The notes under the pieces are model-generated. The model saw only the letters and a program-made list of their open reading frames with translations. It did not search any database and was not told where the DNA came from. Of a DNA stretch of 12,901 nt, positions 6,271 through 12,901 are shown piece by piece (positions within the stretch are counted from its first letter, which is position 1; the number at the start of each line of letters is the position of its first letter). The stretch spans positions 5,779-18,679 of the forward strand of contig CAJTQH010000014.1 in the NCBI GenBank assembly GCA_910578305.1, in the 5' to 3' direction. Position numbers and translations under genes: made by a program. This stretch comes from an uncultured Muribaculaceae bacterium. Its GTDB lineage: Bacteria; Bacteroidota; Bacteroidia; Bacteroidales; Muribaculaceae.

Positions 6271-7257
6271 CTAATATTTTTTTCGCTTCAGTTTCCCATT
6301 GTGGGTTCTTTGAAATATTGGCTCATATATGATGTTTTTAGGTCTTTCATATTTATCAAGCACTTCTGACACACGCTCCATTAGCTGTGGCACTTCGTAG
6401 CGGCTTTCCACCACAAGCACCATTTCCTCTCCCCAACGATTACTTTTTGCCGATGTTACATAATATGGCATGTTCCCCATAACTTGCTGCAACTTGTATT
6501 CTATCTGTTCCGGCTGAATTTTTATACCGCCGGAATTTATAACATTGTCATACCTGCCCAACCATTCAAAAGAATTAAATCCGTGAAGTGAGACCATGTC
6601 GTTGGTCACAAGTCTGCGGAACGTGTATTCCGGAGCATTTATCACCAGGCATCCACGCGAGTCTGTATCAAACGTTATACCGGGAAGTGCCTTATATTGC
6701 CTCTGCCCCACTTCTCGAAGCGCTACATGGCTGCATGTCTCGGTCATCCCGTAGGTTGCATAAGCTTTTATACCTGCATCAAGAAGCATACGTTCCATGT
6801 CATCCGACATTGGAGCTCCGCCGACAATCAGATTTCGTATTAAAATACGATCGCTTACTTCGAGCAATCCTTGTATCTGAGACGGCACAATAGCCACCAG
6901 ATCGAATATTGCGTTCCCTACATTTCGCAACGGATGATTTGATGCCGGCTCTACATATATCTCAGCGCCAGACAATATAGCCCGGACTAACATCATCTTT
7001 CCGGCAATATACGATACCGACAATGGTAATGCCAACTTACTGCAATTGTCTATGCCAAAAAATTCTATTGTATTGCGAGCCGAAGTTGCCATGTCAGCTT
7101 TTGGCAGCAAAACGCCCTTAGGTTTTCCTGTAGAGCCGGAAGTATGAGCCTCAATATAATCGCATTGACCGGTCCATAATTCAACAAATCGGTGAACTTC
7201 GGCATCGGGAGTTCCTATAATCAGAGGCTTATCCATGGTAAGTCTGGAATGATCCAT
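6271..7257 (-). CDS. menE: o-Succinylbenzoate-CoA ligase, short form
   Basis: MenE joins o-succinylbenzoate to CoA using ATP, through an acyl-AMP, in menaquinone synthesis. It is an ANL-superfamily enzyme of 328 residues; the E. coli and Bacillus enzymes are roughly 450-490. Motifs are visible: the phosphate loop TSGSTGKPKG (39-48), YGMTET (169-174), the hinge region GRYDNVINSGGIKI (234-247) and the carboxy-terminal NGKLKRKKY with the adenylation lysine (Lys322). The shortening is at the amino-terminal side, before the phosphate loop, as is usual for Bacteroidota MenE, so it is unlikely to be a truncation by mutation. The start is either the ATG at 7257 (37-base overlap with menC) or the ATG at 7236 (16-base overlap, protein begins MDKPLIIGTP); I cannot choose firmly. 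It is the last gene of the men unit, with no terminator seen after it. Confidence 0.93.
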   Translation of the reverse strand: MDHSRLTMDKPLIIGTPDAEVHRFVELWTGQCDYIEAHTSGSTGKPKGVLLPKADMATSARNTIEFFGIDNCSKLALPLSVSYIAGKMMLVRAILSGAEIYVEPASNHPLRNVGNAIFDLVAIVPSQIQGLLEVSDRILIRNLIVGGAPMSDDMERMLLDAGIKAYATYGMTETCSHVALREVGQRQYKALPGITFDTDSRGCLVINAPEYTFRRLVTNDMVSLHGFNSFEWLGRYDNVINSGGIKIQPEQIEYKLQQVMGNMPYYVTSAKSNRWGEEMVLVVESRYEVPQLMERVSEVLDKYERPKNIIYEPIFQRTHNGKLKRKKY

Positions 7258-8282
7258 TTTCGGTTGATGTCATACCATAACTGTTCGCTATGCTGACACA
7301 TAGGAGATTCAATATTGTTCACATACAATCCTCCGGTTCCGAGTCCCTGTGGCATTTTTACTTCAAGCGTAGATGTCCATTGGGCTATTGCATTAAGACC
7401 GATATTAGACTCCAGCGCCGATGTCACCCACCATCCGATACCCATATTTCTTGCTATGGAGATCCACTCTTCTGATCCTGATATTCCACCGCAAAGAGAC
7501 GGTTTTAATATCACATAATGAGGGCGTATCAACTCAAGCATCCTATGCTTAAGTACTGGATCATTTATCCCTATCAGATCTTCGTCAAGTGCGATAGATA
7601 TCGGCGATCGGCGGCATATATCTGCCATTTCTTCCCATTGACCTTGTCTTATAGGCTGCTCAATGGAATGTATTCCATATTGTGACAATTGATAAAGTTT
7701 GTCCATTGCATCTACAGGGAGAAATGCACCGTTGGCATCAAGGCGAATCTCAAGATCCCGCTCTGAAGGTATCAAGTCTCGTATACTTTGCAATATTTTA
7801 AGTTCATCATCAAAATCCTGTCCGCCAATCTTCAATTTAACGCAAGTGAAACCATGTGCTATTTTTTGTGCAACTCGTTCACGCATCTCATTTATCGATC
7901 CCATCCACACCAATCCGTTGATACGAATGCCATAAGCACCGTCGCTCCATGTCGACGAATACGGCCGCATCATACCTCCTGTATTCAGATCCCGAACCGC
8001 AGTTTCAAGCCCGAAAGCTATTGAAGGCCATTCGCGTCTGAGTAAAGCAGTGTCTAAAGAGTCTATCCTGCGGCAAGCCTCGGCAAGCATATCCTCATAT
8101 CCCGGACGGTCGTCACAACTCAATCCTTTAAATAGCGCACACTCCCCGATTCCGCATACCATAGGATTGGAGTCATCCCACACCTTTACAAAATACGTAT
8201 CCTTATGCAACATCACATCGCGAGAAGTCACAGCCGGATTTTTAAAAATCAGACGATAGGGACAATATGCCGCTTTTTTCAT
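7221..8282 (-). CDS. menC: o-Succinylbenzoate synthase
   Basis: MenC dehydrates SHCHC to o-succinylbenzoate in the menaquinone pathway. It is a 353-residue enolase-superfamily protein. The catalytic set is in order: lysines in VKLKIG (Lys149, Lys151), metal ligands Asp182 (RLDANGAF), Glu208 (IEQP) and Asp233 (ALDED), and Lys260 (ILKPSLCGG). The amino-terminal capping domain contains IGECALFKGLS, also typical of the MenC subgroup. Members of this fold can be N-acylamino acid racemases or dipeptide epimerases, but the position between menB and menE makes MenC by far the best call. The ATG at 8282 lies 9 bases after the menB stop, and the 3' end overlaps menE. Confidence 0.94.
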   Translation of the reverse strand: MKKAAYCPYRLIFKNPAVTSRDVMLHKDTYFVKVWDDSNPMVCGIGECALFKGLSCDDRPGYEDMLAEACRRIDSLDTALLRREWPSIAFGLETAVRDLNTGGMMRPYSSTWSDGAYGIRINGLVWMGSINEMRERVAQKIAHGFTCVKLKIGGQDFDDELKILQSIRDLIPSERDLEIRLDANGAFLPVDAMDKLYQLSQYGIHSIEQPIRQGQWEEMADICRRSPISIALDEDLIGINDPVLKHRMLELIRPHYVILKPSLCGGISGSEEWISIARNMGIGWWVTSALESNIGLNAIAQWTSTLEVKMPQGLGTGGLYVNNIESPMCQHSEQLWYDINRKWIIPDLPWISL

Positions 8283-8291
8283 ATGTCGTAA

Positions 8292-9110
8292 TCAGCCGGG
8301 GAATTTAGTAAACTGGTCAAAATCCGGATCCCTTTTTTCGAGAAATGCGTTTTTGCCTTCCTGAGCTTCGGCCATAAGATAATACATCAGTGTTGCATCG
8401 CCGGCAAACTCCATCATACCACGCTGACCGTCAAGTTCAGCATTAAGAGCGCGCTTGATCATGCGTATGGCCATAGGACTACGTTTAAGTATTGTCTCGC
8501 ACCATTCCATGGTCTCGTCCTCAAGACGTTCCAAAGGAACTACGGTGTTTACCATTCCCATTTCCAACGCCTCTCTGGCGGTATACTGACGGCATAGGAA
8601 CCATATTTCTCGTGCCTTTTTCTGTCCGACACATCTTGCCAGATAGGACGAACCGAAACCGGCGTCAAAACTACCAACTTTAGGGCCGGTCTGACCGAAT
8701 CTGGCATTTTCAGATGCAATAGTCAGGTCACATACGACTTGTAGCACGTTTCCTCCGCCGATCGAATATCCATTGACCATAGCAATCACAGGTTTGGGAA
8801 TCGAACGAATCGCCTTATGCAGATCAAGCACATTCAGACGGGGCACTCCGTTTTCATCCACATATCCTCCGATACCTTTCACCTTCTGGTCGCCACCCGA
8901 ACAGAATGCCTTATCGCCGGCTCCGGTAAGGATAATCACACCGATATCCGATGCTTCGCGGCAATAGGCCATGGCGTCGAGCATTTCACGATTGGTCTGC
9001 GGACGGAATGCATTATACACATGCGGGCGATTAATGGTGATTTTGGCCACTTTGCCGCATTGTTCAAATAGTATGTCTTCGTATTCTTTAATCGTTGTCC
9101 AGGTTCTCAT
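8292..9110 (-). CDS. menB: 1,4-Dihydroxy-2-naphthoyl-CoA synthase
   Basis: MenB closes the naphthoquinone ring, turning o-succinylbenzoyl-CoA into DHNA-CoA. This is a 272-residue crotonase-fold enzyme, a full-length match in style to E. coli MenB. Visible blocks: the oxyanion-hole stretch [12 protein letters not shown] (about 69-79), the second oxyanion block [15 protein letters not shown] (115-129), [19 protein letters not shown] (141-159) and the carboxy-terminal [11 protein letters not shown]. Residues Gln140 and Gly142 (QTG) and Trp170 (EIWFLCRQY) have the spacing of the bicarbonate-binding site of type I MenB. This enzyme is therefore probably bicarbonate-dependent rather than the aspartate-containing type II. 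It lies 15 bases after menD and 9 bases before menC, in the same unit. Confidence 0.97.
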   Translation of the reverse strand: MRTWTTIKEYEDILFEQCGKVAKITINRPHVYNAFRPQTNREMLDAMAYCREASDIGVIILTGAGDKAFCSGGDQKVKGIGGYVDENGVPRLNVLDLHKAIRSIPKPVIAMVNGYSIGGGNVLQVVCDLTIASENARFGQTGPKVGSFDAGFGSSYLARCVGQKKAREIWFLCRQYTAREALEMGMVNTVVPLERLEDETMEWCETILKRSPMAIRMIKRALNAELDGQRGMMEFAGDATLMYYLMAEAQEGKNAFLEKRDPDFDQFTKFPG

Positions 9111-9125
9111 GTCATATAAAAATTA

Positions 9126-10814
9126 TCAGGTTCTTTCAAAAAAGGAATTCAATACTACAGCCGACTCCTCTGCCGGAGTCTTGATTACCAGCATGGCCGG
9201 ACGATCAGCTATATCCCTGAATCGGGGAAATACATCACGCAGATCTTGCTCGTTTTCTGCTTCCATGTACTCGAATCCGTATCCGGCAGCAAGTTCTCGA
9301 AATGGGAGCATGGTGTTATTGACACAGAAACATTCCTCAAGGATGTCAAGACTACGTGTCGAATGTATAAACCGGAATATGCCACCGCCTCCATTGCTGA
9401 TCACTATCATCTTGAATCTCGGACTGATGTGGCTGCATGCAAGTGCTCCGATATCATATTGTGCACTCATATCCCCTGTAATCAGCAATGTCACACCAGA
9501 TTTATAGGCTATTGACGCACCTATTGCCGTGGATGTGCAGCCGTCAATGCCGCTGACACCCCTATTACATTCACAACGATGATAGCTGTGCTCGCCGAAT
9601 ATCTGTGCATAGCGTATGGATGTTCCGTTTGAATAATGAACATTCCATCCGCGCGGGATCATGGGTATGAGAGTTCCGAACGCTTTAAAATCGCTCCATG
9701 GCGCACGTGCGGTAAATGCTTGCCGCAACGACAAAGCTCTGTTTTTCACCACACTCCATTGCCGGGCATAATCACATGAAGCGGTATGCGGTTGCATTGC
9801 CGAAGCAAGTAGCGGGAAAAATATTTCTGGCGACATCTCAATGCGCGTTGTCAGCGACATGAAACAGTCAATAGTGGTTCGTGATATACCTACATGCCAG
9901 TGTTCCTGCGGCGGATTATTGCGCAGAAATTGCTTGATGTGTCGAGAAACGAGTGCTCCCCCAAGAGTGATAACCACATCGGGGCGCATCTCTTCAATGG
10001 TATATGGAGCAAGTGAACTCAGTGCAGAGTCTATGCAATCAACAAATGCATTACCGTGTAAATTGGAGATTGTTTCGGTAAGCACCACAATGTTCGGCAA
10101 AGCCGCCAACCGGTTCAGTGCTCGGTTTAATGTCTTGTCCGGTCTGAGAAATCCGGCCACAATCATCACTTTGCGTGGAGAGGCTATAGTCCGTCCCAAC
10201 TCGCGCGAGCGTGCAGTGGAGAGTGTGGCCGCCGGATCTATCAACTGGATTGAGCGAAACACTTCTCCGGAAAAATCAGAAAGCGCTCCCAAAGGCTCTC
10301 CCAACTGTATGTTTATGTGAACAGGAGCCTGGCGTCCGGACACGGCTGTTAGGATAGCGTCATTTATCGACCTATTGGCAAACCATCGGTCGGCTTTCGA
10401 GCAGTCTACCGGCAAATTGTAGCTTCGCTTTACATAATTACTCAAAGCCTCCGGTTGCACTATTGTCTGGGAGTCATCCTGGTCAATCCATTCTTTCGGT
10501 CTGTCAGCCGAAATCACTATGAGCGGCACCCGACGATAATAAGCCTCGGCCACAGCCGGAGCATAGTTGAGCAGAGCTGTGCCTGATGTACACACGAGAG
10601 CAACCGGTCGACCTTGGGTCAATGCCATGCCTAATGCAATAAACCCGGCGCTACGCTCGTCCACCACGACATGCATGGCGATATTTTCATTACGCGACAG
10701 CGCCACAAGCAGTGGGGCATTGCGTGATCCGGGCGACACTACCGCATCTGTGATTCCGTGCTCCGACAGCAGGGCTGAAAGGCATCTGCTAATATAGTTT
10801 CGGGTATTTTCCAT
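9126..10814 (-). CDS. menD: SEPHCHC synthase (MenD)
   Basis: MenD is a thiamine-diphosphate enzyme that adds the succinyl-semialdehyde unit from 2-oxoglutarate to isochorismate, the first committed step of menaquinone synthesis. From the ATG at 10814 it has 562 residues, the normal length. Visible: VVSPGSRNAPLL near the amino end, the ThDP-activating Glu53 in VVDERSAGFIALG, SADRPKEWID, CNRGVSGIDGCTSTA and the cofactor-metal motif from GDMS (447-450) to SNGGGGIFRF. Alternative in-frame starts are an ATG at 10820 and a GTG at 10841. I prefer 10814 because MENTRNYISRC lines up with the usual MenD amino end. It is the first gene of the men unit here; no isochorismate synthase gene precedes it. 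Confidence 0.95.
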   Translation of the reverse strand: MENTRNYISRCLSALLSEHGITDAVVSPGSRNAPLLVALSRNENIAMHVVVDERSAGFIALGMALTQGRPVALVCTSGTALLNYAPAVAEAYYRRVPLIVISADRPKEWIDQDDSQTIVQPEALSNYVKRSYNLPVDCSKADRWFANRSINDAILTAVSGRQAPVHINIQLGEPLGALSDFSGEVFRSIQLIDPAATLSTARSRELGRTIASPRKVMIVAGFLRPDKTLNRALNRLAALPNIVVLTETISNLHGNAFVDCIDSALSSLAPYTIEEMRPDVVITLGGALVSRHIKQFLRNNPPQEHWHVGISRTTIDCFMSLTTRIEMSPEIFFPLLASAMQPHTASCDYARQWSVVKNRALSLRQAFTARAPWSDFKAFGTLIPMIPRGWNVHYSNGTSIRYAQIFGEHSYHRCECNRGVSGIDGCTSTAIGASIAYKSGVTLLITGDMSAQYDIGALACSHISPRFKMIVISNGGGGIFRFIHSTRSLDILEECFCVNNTMLPFRELAAGYGFEYMEAENEQDLRDVFPRFRDIADRPAMLVIKTPAEESAVVLNSFFERT

Positions 10815-10822
10815 AAACATTG

Positions 10823-10830
10823 CAAAATTA
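10823..10830 (-). promoter_or_regulatory. Possible Bacteroidetes -7 box just upstream of menD
   Basis: The minus strand reads TAATTTTG, which fits TAnnTTTG. Upstream spacing finds only ATTT in place of the TTTG -33 element. The box ends just 8 bases before the preferred menD ATG, so a transcript starting from it would have almost no leader. Because the upstream gene is closed by a terminator, a men promoter must lie somewhere in this 100-base gap; this is the best candidate. Confidence 0.35.
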
Positions 10831-10853
10831 CAAAAATTCACGGAATATAAAAT

Positions 10854-10888
10854 GTATCGCCCACAGGTAAGATACCCGTGGGCGACAC
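10854..10888 (-). terminator. Hairpin terminator after the GH2 gene
   Basis: The minus strand reads GTGTCGCCCAC, then GGGTATCTTACCT, then GTGGGCGATAC. The arms pair over 11 positions with one G-T wobble. The stem is extended inward by a G-T wobble and GGT/ACC, leaving the loop ATCTT. It is followed by TACATTTTATA, an interrupted U-rich tract. It lies 27 bases after the GH2 stop and before menD. Because the stem is palindromic it could also block transcription in the other direction, but no plus-strand gene needs it. Confidence 0.75.
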
Positions 10889-10914
10889 CATGATTATAAA
10901 TTATGTCGTATGAG

Positions 10915-12901
10915 CTACTCTGATATCATATCGACCGATGCCGATTTAACTCCGGGAGCAGATACTGTAAGCGTTATCTTACCGGGCTTTTCCGACGTCT
11001 TGACCACTGCTGTGAGCTGTCCATGGAAAAGCGACATCTGAGGAGCCTGGAATGATTCAAGCGAAGCAGGATCACCGTTAGCGGCAGCATGATAAGTCCC
11101 CGCACCGGTTACTTTGAACTTCACTTTATGAAAAGCATCCGGACAAAGATTGCCGTCTTTATCTACTACTCTAACATTCACAAATGACATATCGCGGCCG
11201 TCGGCAGTGAGCTTAGAGCGGTCAGGAATAAGTTCTATATGATGTGGCTTGCCGGCTGTTTTGACTTCTTTTTCTGCCACAGCCTTACCGTTTTTATCGT
11301 ATGCCACTACCTTCAGTGTTCCAGGTTCGTACTTGGTGTCCATCCACATTAAGCGATAGCGTTTCTGACGCTCGAAGTTCTTTTGCGCTTCAGCAGTATA
11401 GCTACTGTCAATAGCCACAGTCAAATCCTTTTTCTGTCGGCCCTGACTGACTCCATTGATAAACAATTCCGCTTCCGGATAATTTGTATATACAAATACG
11501 GGCGTTATTTCTCCTTCTCGCCCTGGCCAAGTCCAGTGTGGCAACACATGCAAAGTCTCTTCATCTTTGTTCCAGTGGCTGCGATAGAGATAATATCTAT
11601 CTTTGGGAATTCCGGCAAGGTCAATGATGCCAAAGAGCGAACTGTGACTCGGCCAATTTGTGTAATAAGGAGTCGGCTCGCCAAGATAGTCGAAACCAGT
11701 CCAAACAAATTCCCCAATACAATATGGTAGATCTTCATGCTGAATGAAATCGTCTTCGGGTAGATTTGACCAGCCACAATGCTCTACATCATATCCAGAA
11801 CTCTGGTGATCATCGTACACAGCCATGGCTTTGCGTTCAACAGGGAATTTATATACACCTCGCGATGAAACCGTAGAAGCAGTTTCACTGCCAAGCACTA
11901 TCTGCTGCGGCAGTTTGCTGTATGCCTCAGGATATTTGAATGGGCGGTAATTGAATCCTGCCACATCCATTATGGCTGCAAAATTATTGTTCAGCACTGC
12001 ATCCGGACCGTCCATGCCTTGTGTCACCGGACGGGTTGGGTCTTCGCGGTGTGCGATATTCTGGAGGAAATATGCAGTCTTGCAACCACCCTCGTGCCAT
12101 TGCTCTGAGACTTCGTTGCCGATACACCACATCACTATAGAAGGATTGTTGCGATAATGATGTATGAGATTTACAAGATCCTTTTCGGCCCACTCGTCAA
12201 AAAGCAAATTATAGCCGTTCTTACATTTTGGCAATCGCCACTCGTCAAAACTTTCAGCCATAAGCATCATTCCCATTTCATCACATGCTTTCACAAGTTC
12301 TGGAGCAGGCATATTGTGTGATGTGCGAATTGCATTGCATCCCATATCCTGAAGTATGCGGATCTGGCGTCGTATTGCAGCCTCATTCACAGCCGCACCC
12401 AACGGACCGAGATCGTGATGGTTGCATACACCTTTAAATATGGTTTTCTTGCCATTTAGATAAAAACCATCATTTGGACGAATCTCTATGGAACGGATAC
12501 CAAAAGTGGTTGTATATTCATCTTTCACTTCCGCACCCTTGCAAAGGCTCGACACGGCAGTGTATAGACTGGGGGTATCCGGAGACCACAATTGAGGCGC
12601 ATTCACTATCATTGATGTCAACATGGTGCTATCGGAATATTCCAGATTTGCTACCGGCGTTTCACTCTGTTTCACCAATTTCCCTTCGGGATCATAAATA
12701 CTGGTACGCAATATGTAATCCGATTGATTTTCGTTGACTGGCAGTACGATCTGGGTGCGCACATCAACCTGAGCCCAGTCTTCATTCACATTTGGAGTGG
12801 TAATACAAGTCCCCCATACTGGGATATGAGCTTCATCGGTAACAAGCAAATGAACATTTCTGTACAGACCGGCTCCGGGATACCAGCGCGATGATTCAGG
12901 A
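10915..12901 (-). CDS. Glycoside hydrolase family 2, beta-galactosidase-like, 5' end outside window
   Basis: This is a GH2 retaining exo-glycosidase. The coding frame continues past the right edge (visible protein begins PESSRWYPGAGLYRNVHLL), so 661 residues are seen; the signal peptide and most of the sugar-binding domain are missing. Domain order: end of the jelly-roll domain, an Ig-like domain (about 30-135), the TIM barrel (about 155-445), a DUF4982-like Ig domain (about 465-550) and a last Ig-like domain (about 553-661). The acid/base Glu263 is in WCIGNEVSEQ and the nucleophile Glu339 is in VLGSETASTVSSRG. The substrate-side block GEFVWTGFDYLGEPTPYY is intact. Such proteins in Bacteroidota are usually exported and act on plant or host glycans. 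Beta-galactosidase is the likeliest activity, but beta-glucuronidase or other GH2 specificities cannot be excluded. A terminator follows, so it is separate from the men unit. Confidence 0.92.
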   Translation of the reverse strand, partial: PESSRWYPGAGLYRNVHLLVTDEAHIPVWGTCITTPNVNEDWAQVDVRTQIVLPVNENQSDYILRTSIYDPEGKLVKQSETPVANLEYSDSTMLTSMIVNAPQLWSPDTPSLYTAVSSLCKGAEVKDEYTTTFGIRSIEIRPNDGFYLNGKKTIFKGVCNHHDLGPLGAAVNEAAIRRQIRILQDMGCNAIRTSHNMPAPELVKACDEMGMMLMAESFDEWRLPKCKNGYNLLFDEWAEKDLVNLIHHYRNNPSIVMWCIGNEVSEQWHEGGCKTAYFLQNIAHREDPTRPVTQGMDGPDAVLNNNFAAIMDVAGFNYRPFKYPEAYSKLPQQIVLGSETASTVSSRGVYKFPVERKAMAVYDDHQSSGYDVEHCGWSNLPEDDFIQHEDLPYCIGEFVWTGFDYLGEPTPYYTNWPSHSSLFGIIDLAGIPKDRYYLYRSHWNKDEETLHVLPHWTWPGREGEITPVFVYTNYPEAELFINGVSQGRQKKDLTVAIDSSYTAEAQKNFERQKRYRLMWMDTKYEPGTLKVVAYDKNGKAVAEKEVKTAGKPHHIELIPDRSKLTADGRDMSFVNVRVVDKDGNLCPDAFHKVKFKVTGAGTYHAAANGDPASLESFQAPQMSLFHGQLTAVVKTSEKPGKITLTVSAPGVKSASVDMISE

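Noticed and set aside
6271..7257. menE as a truncated pseudogene because of its short length
   Set aside because: All core motifs including the carboxy-terminal lysine are present, and short MenE forms are normal in Bacteroidota.
8971..9507. Plus-strand open frame of about 178 codons
   Set aside because: It is antisense to the 5' end of menB and the 3' end of menD, which are certain genes; the product has no recognisable motif.
9841..10320. Plus-strand open frame of about 159 codons
   Set aside because: Shadow of menD on the opposite strand; composition follows the complement of the menD codons.
12847..12849. TTG as the start of the GH2 gene
   Set aside because: The frame stays open to the window edge, and the upstream residues (ESSRWYPGAGLYRNV) are a standard GH2 block, so the gene is cut by the window rather than starting here.

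Overview
The window is 12.9 kb of chromosomal housekeeping DNA from a member of the Bacteroidota. It is most likely Bacteroidales, and a Muribaculaceae-like gut lineage is my best guess. The pointers are the nusB-yajC-ybbR-coaE gene order, a NusB with a long amino-terminal extension, a short MenE, a secretory-type glycoside hydrolase family 2 enzyme of the Bacteroides sort, promoter boxes of the Bacteroidetes form TAnnTTTG, and A/T-rich start regions without clear Shine-Dalgarno sequences. The family-level placement is inference. No RNA gene, mobile element, CRISPR array or large repeat was seen. Coding density is very high: no gap between genes exceeds about 100 bases.

Left part, plus strand (1-2688): the carboxy-terminal three quarters of a threonine synthase family protein, a conserved-looking small protein of unknown function, a small PlsC-type acyltransferase and a YafV/Nit2-type omega-amidase. 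Spacings are 20, 4 and 4 bases, so they look like one transcription unit. The last gene meets coaE tail to tail, and the two reading frames overlap by 11 bases.

Middle part, minus strand (6185 down to 2678): nusB, yajC, a YbbR-domain membrane protein and coaE. A good Bacteroidetes promoter lies just upstream of nusB, a second possible promoter lies before yajC, and a terminator-like hairpin lies between yajC and ybbR. The NusB here carries an internal tandem duplication of its phylum-specific extension.

Right part, minus strand (10841 down to 6271): the menaquinone genes menD, menB, menC and menE, tightly packed or overlapping. They convert isochorismate (with 2-oxoglutarate) to DHNA-CoA via SEPHCHC, SHCHC, OSB and OSB-CoA, in the order SEPHCHC synthase, then (after MenH, not present here) OSB synthase, OSB-CoA ligase and DHNA-CoA synthase. 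The isochorismate synthase (menF), menH and menA are not in the window. The men unit is followed within 85 bases by nusB with no terminator between them.

The far right (12901 down to 10915) is a GH2 beta-galactosidase-like enzyme cut by the window edge, closed off from menD by a strong hairpin terminator. I see no wholly new system. The points most worth a second look are the duplicated NusB extension, the threonine synthase homologue with eroded active-site motifs, and the possible transcriptional break inside the yajC-ybbR-coaE unit.
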